Translations under genes and position numbers: made by a program
From: Siphonobacter sp048595215
GTDB taxonomy: Bacteria; Bacteroidota; Bacteroidia; Cytophagales; Spirosomataceae
DNA length: 19,680 nucleotides
Reading direction: 5' to 3'
NCBI RefSeq assembly: GCF_048595215.1
Contig: NZ_JBMDWJ010000115.1
Location: 1 to 19,680 of the forward strand
Part shown: positions 6,973 to 14,570 of the stretch, piece after piece
Numbering within the stretch: position 1 is the stretch's first letter
Layout of the letters: every line of letters begins with the position of its first letter
Notes under the pieces: generated by a model
The model's input: only the letters and a program-made list of their open reading frames with translations
Told to the model about the DNA's origin: nothing
Databases searched by the model: none

Positions 6973-8115
6973 TTAAGCAGGAATCTCGACCCGTCTGCCT
7001 GTCTTCATCGCCTCGTAAATAGCGTTGATGATTTTTACGTCCTGACGCCCCATTTCCCCCGGTACGGGCGTGGGTCGCTTTTTCGTAATGGCTTCGGCGA
7101 AGTCGTCCATTTGTAGGGCTTGCTGATTGACTTTAGGGAGGTCCATTTTTCCCTGGGATGTTTCGCCTTTCTGGCCGGAGTAACCGTAGGCGGGTTTTAG
7201 TTCGAAAAATCCTTTATCGGCCTCGGCCCGTAACAGATTCATGTCTTCTTCGTAGCTGCTTTTGCACTCGGCAATCACGCCACCCGGCATTTCCATTTCC
7301 CAGCTCAGCGATGCTTCTACTTCTTTGAAGAATTCCTTGTCTTTCTTCGGACCTTCTTTCGCTCGTACGGCTAGTGGTTCCTGGCCAGTCGTGTACCGTA
7401 CGGCTTGAATGCAGTAAATGCCTACATCGGGCAATGGGCCCCCTCCCGAAAGTTCTTTGTCAACTCGCCAGCCTTCAGTACCATTCATGCCATTTTCGGC
7501 TTTGATTTTTTTCAGATTACCGAAGGTTTTGGTTTCGGCCAGGCGTACCATTTCCAGATTATACGGTTCAAAGTGAAGGCGATAGCCAATCGAAAGCATT
7601 TTTCCGGCTTCCTTGCAGGCGGCAATCATCTGGTCGCATTCGGCTACGGTAAGGGCCATCGGTTTCTCACAGATGACATGTTTGCCCGCCTTGGCGGCTC
7701 GTACCGTATATTCGGCGTGCATGCTATTAGGGAGTACCACGTAGACAATGTCAATGTCTGGATTATCCTTGATCGTATCGAAAGTCTCGTAGTTATAAAT
7801 GTTCTTCTCGGGAATGTCGTATTTCTTTTTCCACTTCTCTGCCTTTTCGGGCGTGCCCGTAACAATCCCGGCCAGGTAACACTGATTGGTTTCCTCCAAA
7901 GCCGGAGCCAGCTGTTCTTCACTGTACTTACCCAAGCCAACCAGAGCAATGCCCAGTTTACCTTTCTTCTTTTCTTCGTTTTGGGCGGACTGTTTTTTAG
8001 CTTCTTTTGATTGATCAGATTTGCTTTGGCAGGCTATTAGAAGGCCGCTGCCAGCCATACTGGTATACGCAATGCCGTTCGAAACGGTTTGAATAAAGCT
8101 TCTGCGGGTTACCAT
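6973..8115 (-). CDS. Tat-exported Gfo/Idh/MocA-family oxidoreductase (lipoprotein)
   Basis: The protein is 380 residues from the ATG at 8115. The in-frame ATG 32 codons further upstream (8211) adds a tail not expected in the family and is not used, because TRRSFIQ at residues 3-9 is a twin-arginine motif that should sit at the very N-terminus. The signal ends with LLIAC, making Cys29 a probable lipidated residue; a Lys/Gln/Ser-rich linker (30-53) follows. The NAD(P)-binding Rossmann fold starts at 54 with ALVGLGKYS, the catalytic EKP motif is at 150-152 (Lys151), and PDVGIYCIQAVRY at 230-242 is the glucose-fructose-oxidoreductase-type active-site helix. Such proteins fold with tightly bound NADP before export and oxidise sugars in the periplasm. 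It lies upstream of the PQQ-type dehydrogenase on the same strand. Substrate unknown. Confidence 0.88.
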   Translation of the reverse strand: MVTRRSFIQTVSNGIAYTSMAGSGLLIACQSKSDQSKEAKKQSAQNEEKKKGKLGIALVGLGKYSEEQLAPALEETNQCYLAGIVTGTPEKAEKWKKKYDIPEKNIYNYETFDTIKDNPDIDIVYVVLPNSMHAEYTVRAAKAGKHVICEKPMALTVAECDQMIAACKEAGKMLSIGYRLHFEPYNLEMVRLAETKTFGNLKKIKAENGMNGTEGWRVDKELSGGGPLPDVGIYCIQAVRYTTGQEPLAVRAKEGPKKDKEFFKEVEASLSWEMEMPGGVIAECKSSYEEDMNLLRAEADKGFFELKPAYGYSGQKGETSQGKMDLPKVNQQALQMDDFAEAITKKRPTPVPGEMGRQDVKIINAIYEAMKTGRRVEIPA

Positions 8116-8365
8116 AGCGTTGAGTTTATAGTGGTTGATGAACGTACGGAAAAGGAAGAGAATAAGGCAAATTTCTGAAAGCCAGTACAGGCGGAATACT
8201 GGGAAATCCAAAAACGTATAGCAAACCGTTAAAAAACAGTGCCTGCTTTTGTTTGCGTAAACAGACTTTCTTGAAGAAGTAGGAACTGGCGGAGAATGGG
8301 TAAAAGCCTACCTATAATCAGAGCGTTGATCGCGTAGAAAAGAAATTAGCCAGATTACCTCAACA

Positions 8366-8398
8366 AAAAATCCCAGCCGGCTACAGGCTGGGATTTTT
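8366..8398 (-). terminator. Terminator of the hydroxyproline operon
   Basis: The perfect 13-bp stem AAAAATCCCAGCC / GGCTGGGATTTTT surrounds the loop GGCTACA, with T-tracts on either strand. It begins 28 nt after the stop codon of the semialdehyde dehydrogenase and separates that operon from the Gfo/Idh gene. Positions 8116-8365 hold no other feature I can support. Confidence 0.9.
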
Positions 8399-8425
8399 AA
8401 CTATTTAATAAGAAGCGGGATAGTC

Positions 8426-9970
8426 TTACTTCTGCGTAACGCCATCCCAAAGCCGCCAGATCGACAGCGGGTTTGTATCCTTCAATTCCTCTGGAAGTAA
8501 AGCCTGCGGAAAACCCTGATAACATACGGGTCGGGCAAAGCGACGAATGGCATTCGTGCCTACGGACGTCGAGCGAGCATCGGTCGTGGCCGGGAAGGGA
8601 CCACCGTGGTGCATGGCGTGACTTACTTCCACTCCCGTCGGGAAGGCATTGATAATTACCCGGCCCGCTTTTTGTTCGAGGATAGCCAGCAAATCGCCGT
8701 ATTGTAGCAGTTCTTCTTCCGTACCGTAAACCGTGGCGGTCAAATGACCTTCCAAGGAATGAGCCAACGCCAGCATTTCTTCCGGATCATCGGCCTCAAC
8801 AATAATACTGCTGGGACCGAATACTTCCTCCGCCACCGCCGGATTCGCCAGCAATGCTTTGGCCGTACTGGTCAGCAGTACGGGGCGGGCTAGGGCGTAA
8901 CCTTCCGTCGCATCCGATTCACCCAGTACCTGCACGTCTCCGTGGCTGGTCAGGTGTGAAATGCCCTGATGAAAAGCTTCGCGAATCGCCTTCGTCAGCA
9001 TGGACGTTGGTTTGACCTGCGTAATGGCTTGTTGAGCCTGGGCTTTAAATTGTTCCGTAGCTTCCGAAGCCGTGACAATGCTCAAGCCGGGATTCGTACA
9101 AAACTGACCCGTACCGAGCGTCGTAGAAGCCACGTAAGCCTGAGCCAGAGCTGCTCCCTGTTCTTTCAGAATCTGGGGCAAAAAGAAAACCGGATTCGTG
9201 CTACCCATTTCAGCGTACACCGGAATGGGTTCGGGGCGACGGGCTGCTGCGTCGAAAATGGCTTTACCGCCCCGGAACGATCCCGTAAAACCAATGGCTT
9301 TAATAGCGGGATGATTCACCAGGGCCTGGCCCGTTTCGTTGGTTCGACCCTGAATGCAGAGGAACGTATCTTCGGGCAGATTGCACTTTTGTACCGCCGT
9401 TCGAATGGCTCCGGCTACCAGCTCCGAGGTGCCGGGGTGAGCTGGGTGAGCTTTCACCACCACCGTACAACCCGCAGCGAGAGCCGAAGCGGTATCGCCA
9501 CCCGCGACGGAAAAGGCCAGCGGAAAATTACTGGCTCCAAAAATACCGACGGGTCCCAGCGGTCGCAGCATTTGCCGCAAATCGGGGCGGGGTAGGGGCT
9601 GACGCTCGGGCAGGGCCGGATCAATGCGGGCATCTACCCAGGAGCCTTCCCGTACGTAGCTGGCAAAGAGGCGTAGCTGACCCGTCGTACGGCCGCGTTC
9701 GCCCGTCAGACGGGGCAGGGGCAGAGCCGTTTCGGCCTGAGCCCGTTCCAACAGAGCATCGCCTAAGGCTTCAATTTCAAGGGCAATCTGTTCGAGAAAT
9801 TCGGCTTTTGTACGTCCGGATACGTTTCGGTATTCGGCGAAGGCTGCTGCCGAACGATGACCGTAGTCCGTAATCTGTTCGAGACTCGTTTCAATGAATT
9901 TACCCGGCAGGATTTCGCCCGTGGCCGGATTGATGGCTTGAAAAGAATGTTCTATCGTAGCTTGTGACAT
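8426..9970 (-). CDS. 2-oxoglutarate semialdehyde dehydrogenase (NADP+-type ALDH)
   Basis: This 514-residue aldehyde dehydrogenase would oxidise 2,5-dioxopentanoate (alpha-ketoglutarate semialdehyde) to 2-oxoglutarate, the last step of hydroxyproline breakdown. The ALDH machinery is complete: Asn148 in GASNFP, Lys173 in VVKAHPAHPGTSE, the nucleotide loop FTGSFRGG at 228-235, Glu254 in AEMGSTNP and the nucleophile Cys291 in GQFCTNPG. The sequence style (AHPAHPGTS, AEMGSTNPVF, QFCTNPG) is that of the KGSADH group, which also serves sugar-acid pathways. It is the last gene of a four-gene run and is followed by a strong terminator. The 126-nt gap before it is the largest in the operon, so an internal promoter is possible but none was recognised. 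The substrate assignment rests mainly on context. Confidence 0.88.
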   Translation of the reverse strand: MSQATIEHSFQAINPATGEILPGKFIETSLEQITDYGHRSAAAFAEYRNVSGRTKAEFLEQIALEIEALGDALLERAQAETALPLPRLTGERGRTTGQLRLFASYVREGSWVDARIDPALPERQPLPRPDLRQMLRPLGPVGIFGASNFPLAFSVAGGDTASALAAGCTVVVKAHPAHPGTSELVAGAIRTAVQKCNLPEDTFLCIQGRTNETGQALVNHPAIKAIGFTGSFRGGKAIFDAAARRPEPIPVYAEMGSTNPVFFLPQILKEQGAALAQAYVASTTLGTGQFCTNPGLSIVTASEATEQFKAQAQQAITQVKPTSMLTKAIREAFHQGISHLTSHGDVQVLGESDATEGYALARPVLLTSTAKALLANPAVAEEVFGPSSIIVEADDPEEMLALAHSLEGHLTATVYGTEEELLQYGDLLAILEQKAGRVIINAFPTGVEVSHAMHHGGPFPATTDARSTSVGTNAIRRFARPVCYQGFPQALLPEELKDTNPLSIWRLWDGVTQK

Positions 9971-10096
9971 GCCAGTACTTGAGTTTATAGAGGTTTTCGA
10001 ACGCGTATACGACCCGTTGTGCGTGGGGCTGGAAATACAGGGCCATAGCCAAAGGACGAGTGGCGTCGCGGTTTCACCCCTAGCAGCTACCTGCGT

Positions 10097-11338
10097 TTAC
10101 TGAAAGCGGGACGGACGAAACGCTGCTACATCCATACTCAGGGATTGCCCCGTAATGATTTCGCTCACGAGCTTGCCCGTACCGGGTCCCAGACTTAGGC
10201 CCATCATGCCGTGACCCGTGGCAAGGGTTACGTTTTGATACGCCGGAATGCGGCCAATGTAGGGTAACCCATCGGGTGAGCAGGGTCGCAGACCTTTCCA
10301 GACGACTTCCCGGGCGGGCAAATCTACGCGAATACCCGGATAATATCGTTGAATCGACTGACTGATTCCCTGTACGCGTTTCATATTGACGGAAAGATCG
10401 GTACCGTTGATTTCCATGGTACCGGCAATCCGCAGATCCTGACCCATGGGCGTGGCCGTAGCCCGGGCTTCCAGCATAATGGCCGGTACCCGCACCTGAG
10501 GACTTTGGTCTTTCAATAGAAAACTATAGCCTTTTCCACCCTGCAGGGGCAGATTGAGTTGCAGACTTTTCACGACTTCCGGCGACCAGGCTCCCCCCGC
10601 GATGACTACTTCATCCACGGGATACTGTTCGCCACCCGCCCGAATGGCCGTTACGCGGGAGCCATTCATGGCAAAACCCTCTACGCGATGGTTTTCCAGA
10701 AACTGAACGCCTTTCCTTTTCAAATCGGCAATCAGCGTTTCCATAACCCGTCGGGGTGTTACGTGAGCATCACCGGGATAGTAGACGGCTCCGTGTACCG
10801 TCACTTCCGCATCGGGTTCCAGGGCCTGTACCTGTTTCTGATCCAGCATACGAGCTTCAATGCCCGACTGGTTGGCCAGATCCGCTTCGTGTTGTAATTC
10901 ATGTTCCGCACTAGCCGTTTGATACAGCATCAGCAAACCACGTTCGTGCCAGCCAAAATCCATCGTTTGGGCCAGTTGCTGATACATGGTTTTGCTGAGT
11001 AAACTAATATCCCGTAAAGCCGGAATGGAGTACTGGACGTGCTCGTTGGTCGAGTGTTTGTAAAACAGCCAGCCCCAGCGAATCAAATCCGCGTTGAGCC
11101 GGGGCTTTACGTAAAAAGGACTTGTCGGCTGAAGCATCCAGCGAAGCCCTTTGGCAATCATACCCGGCTGAGCCAGCGGTACAATGTGGCTGGGCACAAT
11201 CATACCGGCATTTCCGTACGAGCAGCCGTCGGCCAGTACGGTCTGGTCAAAAACGGTCACGGCGTACCCGGCTTCCCGCAGGTAATGAGCCGTACTTAAG
11301 CCAATAATGCCTCCGCCAACAATTCCGATGTGTTGCAT
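10097..11338 (-). CDS. FAD-dependent D-amino acid dehydrogenase, likely cis-4-hydroxy-D-proline oxidase
   Basis: This 413-residue DAAO/DadA-type flavoprotein has the N-terminal dinucleotide-binding motif GIVGGGIIGLSTAHYL at 5-20 and the family's C-terminal FAD-contacting block: GLRPCSPDGLPYIG, then ATGHGMMGLSLGPGTGKLVSE. Between epimerase and deaminase activities it would oxidise cis-4-hydroxy-D-proline to 1-pyrroline-4-hydroxy-2-carboxylate, probably passing electrons to the respiratory chain as DadA-like enzymes do. No transmembrane helix is visible, so it is likely peripheral at the inner membrane. It begins 37 nt after the epimerase stop codon. By sequence alone it could equally be a general D-amino acid dehydrogenase; the neighbours decide the assignment. 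Confidence 0.88.
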   Translation of the reverse strand: MQHIGIVGGGIIGLSTAHYLREAGYAVTVFDQTVLADGCSYGNAGMIVPSHIVPLAQPGMIAKGLRWMLQPTSPFYVKPRLNADLIRWGWLFYKHSTNEHVQYSIPALRDISLLSKTMYQQLAQTMDFGWHERGLLMLYQTASAEHELQHEADLANQSGIEARMLDQKQVQALEPDAEVTVHGAVYYPGDAHVTPRRVMETLIADLKRKGVQFLENHRVEGFAMNGSRVTAIRAGGEQYPVDEVVIAGGAWSPEVVKSLQLNLPLQGGKGYSFLLKDQSPQVRVPAIMLEARATATPMGQDLRIAGTMEINGTDLSVNMKRVQGISQSIQRYYPGIRVDLPAREVVWKGLRPCSPDGLPYIGRIPAYQNVTLATGHGMMGLSLGPGTGKLVSEIITGQSLSMDVAAFRPSRFQ

Positions 11339-11375
11339 GTGTTTTGGGGTGACGAGCGGCCGCTCGTTTTATAAG

Positions 11376-12383
11376 TTAAATGACCTGAAAGCCAAAGGCG
11401 TATGGGTCGTCTTCGTCGATGATGAGGTGGTTGTAGCCGTGAATGCGGGCCCAACCTTCAATACTGGGTACAATGGCCGGTTTTCCAGCCAGTTCGGTTT
11501 CGGCTTCGATTCTGCCATTGAAAATCGATCCGATGATGCTTTCATGGACGAAGGTATCGCCGGGCTTGAGTTTGCCCTGAGCGTACCACTGAGCCATGCG
11601 GGCCGAAGTACCGGTGCCACAGGGCGAACGGTCAATCGCTTTATCGCCGTAAAAAACGGCATTGCGGGCCGTAGAGGTTTCTTTCAAAGTAGCACCCGTC
11701 CAGAGAATGTGACTCAGGCCGCGAATCGTATCGTTTTCGGGGTGAACGAAACTGTACTGTTCATTCAGGCGAACCCGTAAGACGCGGGCCCAGCTAATGA
11801 GCTGATCGGCACTGAAATGCTCCAGACCCGGAAAATTGGCCTGTACATCCACAATACCGTAGAAATTACCGCCGTAGGCTACATCCAGGGTTAAGGTACC
11901 CAGATCCGGGCATTCGACCGTAAGACCTTCCGCCGCCAGATAGGATTTGATGTTGGTGATTTTCACCGACGTCACCTTGCGGCCTTCCTGTACATACTCG
12001 GCTCGTACTAGTCCGGCGGGTACTTCCAGATTCAGTACGCCGGGCGTTTTAGGCCGAATCAGGTTTTGTTCGATGGCTACCGTAACCGTACCGATGGTAC
12101 CGTGTCCGCACATGGGCAAACAGCCGGAGGTCTCGATAAAGAGTACACCCGCGTCGTTGGCTGGGTCAATGGGCGGGTACAGAATGCTTCCCGACATCAT
12201 GTCGTGACCCCGGGGTTCGAACATCAGACCCTTACGAATCCAGTCGTATTCCCGGAGGAAGTGCTGTCGTTTTTCGCTCATGGACTCTCCCTGCAAAAAA
12301 GGGATACTCCCGCCCGTGACGACCCGTACGGGGTTGCCGCAGGTATGGGCATCAATACAGAAAAAATGATACGCTGTAGACAT
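11376..12383 (-). CDS. 4-hydroxyproline 2-epimerase (proline racemase family)
   Basis: The 335-residue enzyme interconverts trans-4-hydroxy-L-proline and cis-4-hydroxy-D-proline without cofactor, using two cysteines as acid and base. Both are present: Cys92 in MCGHGTIG and Cys255 in DRSPCGTGTSA. This argues for an epimerase rather than the trans-3-hydroxyproline dehydratase subgroup, in which a catalytic cysteine is replaced by Thr. The N-terminal DAHTCGNPVRVV at 11-22 is the usual family start. It lies 89 nt after the deaminase gene, with a stem-loop in the gap, and 37 nt before the oxidase gene. Hydroxyproline, rather than proline, is inferred from the other three enzymes. Confidence 0.9.
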   Translation of the reverse strand: MSTAYHFFCIDAHTCGNPVRVVTGGSIPFLQGESMSEKRQHFLREYDWIRKGLMFEPRGHDMMSGSILYPPIDPANDAGVLFIETSGCLPMCGHGTIGTVTVAIEQNLIRPKTPGVLNLEVPAGLVRAEYVQEGRKVTSVKITNIKSYLAAEGLTVECPDLGTLTLDVAYGGNFYGIVDVQANFPGLEHFSADQLISWARVLRVRLNEQYSFVHPENDTIRGLSHILWTGATLKETSTARNAVFYGDKAIDRSPCGTGTSARMAQWYAQGKLKPGDTFVHESIIGSIFNGRIEAETELAGKPAIVPSIEGWARIHGYNHLIIDEDDPYAFGFQVI

Positions 12384-12412
12384 CGTTCAAAAATTGCCAA
12401 AGATCCTAATGA

Positions 12413-12447
12413 TTGAACTGTGCCAGCTTTGGACCGACACAGTTCAA
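12413..12447 (-). other. Intercistronic stem-loop in the hydroxyproline operon
   Basis: A perfect 10-bp stem (TTGAACTGTG at 12413-12422 with CACAGTTCAA at 12438-12447) has a 15-nt loop and lies between the deaminase stop codon and the epimerase start codon. No T-tract follows on the minus strand, so it is more likely an mRNA stabiliser or processing site than a terminator. Just before it in the transcript is a weak AGCC/GGCT hairpin followed by ATTTTT. Confidence 0.5.
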
Positions 12448-12472
12448 GGAAAAATAGCCTTTAATGGCTGGA

Positions 12473-13387
12473 TTAAGCAGGAACCGCAAGACTGGGGCGA
12501 TTTGCCATCGCCCGATCGATGATGCCCTGTACGTGAGCCCGTTCTTCGCCGACAAGCGGTAGACGCGGAGCCCGTACGTATTCGGAACCGATGCCCGTAG
12601 CCACGGCAGCCAATTTAATATTTTGAACAAGTTTGGGGTGAATATCAAGTTCCAGCAAGGGCATGAACCACTGATACAATTCAAAGGCTTCTTTGATTTT
12701 GCCCTGCTGAGCCCACTCGTAAAGGGCTACGGTTTCGGCCGGGAAGGCATCTACCAGTCCGCCTACAATGCCATCGACACCAAGTACGGCTGATTCCAGA
12801 ATCTGCGTATCTACGCCGCCCATGATTTTGAAGCGATCGCCGAAGGCATTCCGCATCCGAATCACGTTGGTCAGGTCACGGGTCGATTCTTTCACGGCTT
12901 CAATGTTCGGAATCTGAGCCAGTTCCTGGAACATCGGTACGGTGATGTGAATTTTGTAATCCACCGGGTTATTATACAGCATGATCGGCAGCTTCGTTGA
13001 CTCGGCTACGCTGCGGAAAAATTCTACCGTTTCGCGGGAATCCGCGAAGTACCGCATGGGAGGCAATAGCATCAAACCATCCGCTCCGTTCGCTTCCGCT
13101 TCCTGAGCAGCGGCGATGGCATCACGCGTGGCCTGTTCGGCAATATTCACGATAACCGGTACCTGTCCGTCGCAAACTTGCAGGGCTCTTTCGAGTAATT
13201 GCAGTTTTTCGGGGCGAGTCAGCGTACTGGTTTCTCCCAGTGATCCGCCAATGATCAGACCCCGTACGCCGGCGTCGATCTGAGCCCGGAGGTTGGTTTC
13301 AAACAGATCCAGATCCAGCGTGTCCTCAGCAGTAAAGGGCGTAAGCAGTGCAGGGTAAATTCCCTGCCAGGTAACGGCAACGTTCAT
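12473..13387 (-). CDS. DapA-family deaminase, likely 1-pyrroline-4-hydroxy-2-carboxylate deaminase
   Basis: This 304-residue class I aldolase-fold (TIM barrel) protein carries the DHDPS/NAL family residues: Schiff-base Lys166 in IEAVKEST, Tyr138 in MLYNNPVDY and the substrate loop GGSLGETSTL at 47-56. In hydroxyproline pathways a paralogue of DapA removes ammonia from Pyr4H2C to give 2-oxoglutarate semialdehyde. It is the first gene of the run, divergent from the AraC regulator. True dihydrodipicolinate synthase has a GTTGES motif in that loop, and this protein has GSLGET, which together with context argues against lysine biosynthesis. N-acetylneuraminate lyase or another sugar-acid lyase is the remaining alternative. 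Confidence 0.87.
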   Translation of the reverse strand: MNVAVTWQGIYPALLTPFTAEDTLDLDLFETNLRAQIDAGVRGLIIGGSLGETSTLTRPEKLQLLERALQVCDGQVPVIVNIAEQATRDAIAAAQEAEANGADGLMLLPPMRYFADSRETVEFFRSVAESTKLPIMLYNNPVDYKIHITVPMFQELAQIPNIEAVKESTRDLTNVIRMRNAFGDRFKIMGGVDTQILESAVLGVDGIVGGLVDAFPAETVALYEWAQQGKIKEAFELYQWFMPLLELDIHPKLVQNIKLAAVATGIGSEYVRAPRLPLVGEERAHVQGIIDRAMANRPSLAVPA

Positions 13388-13408
13388 ATTGTAGAAGGGG
13401 CTTAAATG

Positions 13409-13436
13409 TTAGCTCAAAGGTCCGAAAGGTTTAGCT
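13409..13436. promoter_or_regulatory. Nested direct repeats, candidate AraC-type operator
   Basis: Within 28 bp the sequence holds TTAGCT at 13409 and 13431 (22 bp apart, about two helical turns) and AAAGGT at 13416 and 13425 (9 bp apart). It lies 22 nt upstream of the first hydroxyproline gene, in the region shared with the divergent AraC-family gene. AraC-type proteins usually bind direct repeats near this spacing. Binding is inferred. Confidence 0.4.
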
Positions 13437-13452
13437 GCCTTCATTGCTCGGA

Positions 13453-13487
13453 TTTGATTGGGTTTAATACTTTTTTCACTACTTTTA
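13453..13487 (+). promoter_or_regulatory. Possible promoter of the AraC-family gene
   Basis: TTTG at 13453-13456 is separated by 23 bases from TACTTTTA at 13480-13487, a one-mismatch version of TAnnTTTG. A second TACTTTTT at 13468 gives an alternative. The RNA would start about 30 nt before the ATG at 13525. Confidence 0.4.
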
Positions 13488-13524
13488 TAGAGCTTTCCAA
13501 TAAATCGACCAAATAAATATCAGT

Positions 13525-14379
13525 ATGAAGCCCCTGTTCTTTCGCGTACCCAGTGTCGATCAGCGTTCGTTTCGAATTCAGAAGGAAAATGGACCCAGCT
13601 TTTACGGGCAATTACACTTCCATCCCGAAATCCAGCTTACCCTGATCGAAAAAGGCGAAGGAACCTTAGTAGTAGGTAATCGAATTGATCGCTTTCAGCC
13701 CTATGATCTGTTGTTGCTGGGCAGTAATCTGCCGCACGTCCTGCGGAGTACGCCCCTGGCGGGGAATGAGCAGGCCGTTTCTACTTCCATCTTATTTATG
13801 GGTGAACCGTTCGAGCAACAGTTACTGGCTTTTCCAGAAATGGTGCACCTAAAACAGTTATTGTCCGAAGCTCGGCACGGCGTCCGACTACAGGTCTCCG
13901 CTGAGGACACGCTCGTGCGGGAATTCGAGCAACTGCCGGAACTACGCCCCTTTCAGCAGTTTCTATTTTTGGTACGGATGCTTGATCAATTGGCAGGGAA
14001 CCAGCAACGGGAAATTCTGTCTCGTATGGCTTACGAACGACCCAGCCGCCCCGATGATCACCAGCGACTCGAACGAATCTTCTCGTACATTCTCCAACAC
14101 TACGCCGCTCCGATTGGGCTGGAAGAGGTGGCCAATGTAGCCAACCTGACACCGGGGGCTTTTTGCCGCTTCTTCCGGCAGCATACGCGAAAAACCTTTT
14201 CGCATTTACTCAACGAAGTACGCATTGAACACGCCTGTCGGCTCCTTCGCGAGTCCCGCGAATCGATTAGTGAGATCGCTTTTCAGTGCGGATATACCAA
14301 TCTGTCCAATTTCAACCGCCGATTTAAAGAGATTACGGGAATGCCCCCCCGCGAGTACGTACGGACGTATCGGATGTAA
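13525..14379 (+). CDS. AraC-family transcriptional regulator of the hydroxyproline operon
   Basis: The 284-residue protein has an N-terminal cupin-like sensor (HFHPEIQLTLIEKGEGTLVV near 31-50, then PYDLLLLGSNLPHVL near 59-73) and a C-terminal pair of AraC helix-turn-helix motifs at about 199-220 and 248-270. The second includes SISEIAFQCGYTNLSNFNRR and ends in the signature FKEITGMPPREYV. It is divergent from the four-gene operon across 137 nt, the usual position for a local activator, so hydroxyproline or a pathway intermediate is the likely effector; this is inference. No terminator was recognised after it. Confidence 0.92.
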   Translation: MKPLFFRVPSVDQRSFRIQKENGPSFYGQLHFHPEIQLTLIEKGEGTLVVGNRIDRFQPYDLLLLGSNLPHVLRSTPLAGNEQAVSTSILFMGEPFEQQLLAFPEMVHLKQLLSEARHGVRLQVSAEDTLVREFEQLPELRPFQQFLFLVRMLDQLAGNQQREILSRMAYERPSRPDDHQRLERIFSYILQHYAAPIGLEEVANVANLTPGAFCRFFRQHTRKTFSHLLNEVRIEHACRLLRESRESISEIAFQCGYTNLSNFNRRFKEITGMPPREYVRTYRM

Positions 14380-14535
14380 AGAGGAATCAGAATTTTTGTT
14401 ACTATAAGGATAGATAAAATCGGCTTTTATGGTTGTCAATCTTTCTTCGTAGCAAGAATGGCTCGATAGATTCCTTCTTTGTTTGAATTTTGCAAGTATT
14501 GGTTTGTTTGCTGTAAGCTGCTGCCGCTGAGGGGC

Positions 14536-14556
14536 TTGTACTTTTGCAGTGTACAA
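14536..14556. promoter_or_regulatory. Promoter -7 box inside an inverted repeat, SDR operon
   Basis: TACTTTTG at 14539-14546 matches the Bacteroidota -7 consensus exactly and would start RNA about 20 nt before the ATG at 14571. The box is framed by TTGTAC at 14536-14541 and GTACAA at 14551-14556, a 6-bp inverted repeat with a 9-nt spacer. That layout would let a dimeric repressor cover the promoter. No -33 element was clear. The rest of 14380-14570 holds nothing recognisable. Confidence 0.55.
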
Positions 14557-14570
14557 AAAACAAACATATT

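Noticed and set aside
7405..8010. 201-codon plus-strand frame inside the Gfo/Idh gene
   Set aside because: Phe-rich translation produced by reading Glu/Lys codons backwards; no motifs.
8116..8211. N-terminal extension of the Gfo/Idh protein from an upstream in-frame ATG
   Set aside because: It would bury the twin-arginine motif 34 residues inside the protein; the ATG at 8115 fits a Tat signal.
8969..9595. 208-codon plus-strand frame inside the semialdehyde dehydrogenase gene
   Set aside because: Antisense to an intact ALDH; composition is Arg/Ser-rich and unlike a real protein.
12448..12475. Terminator directly after the deaminase gene (AGCC/GGCT followed by ATTTTT)
   Set aside because: The stem is only 4 bp, and the following genes complete the same pathway, so full termination is unlikely.
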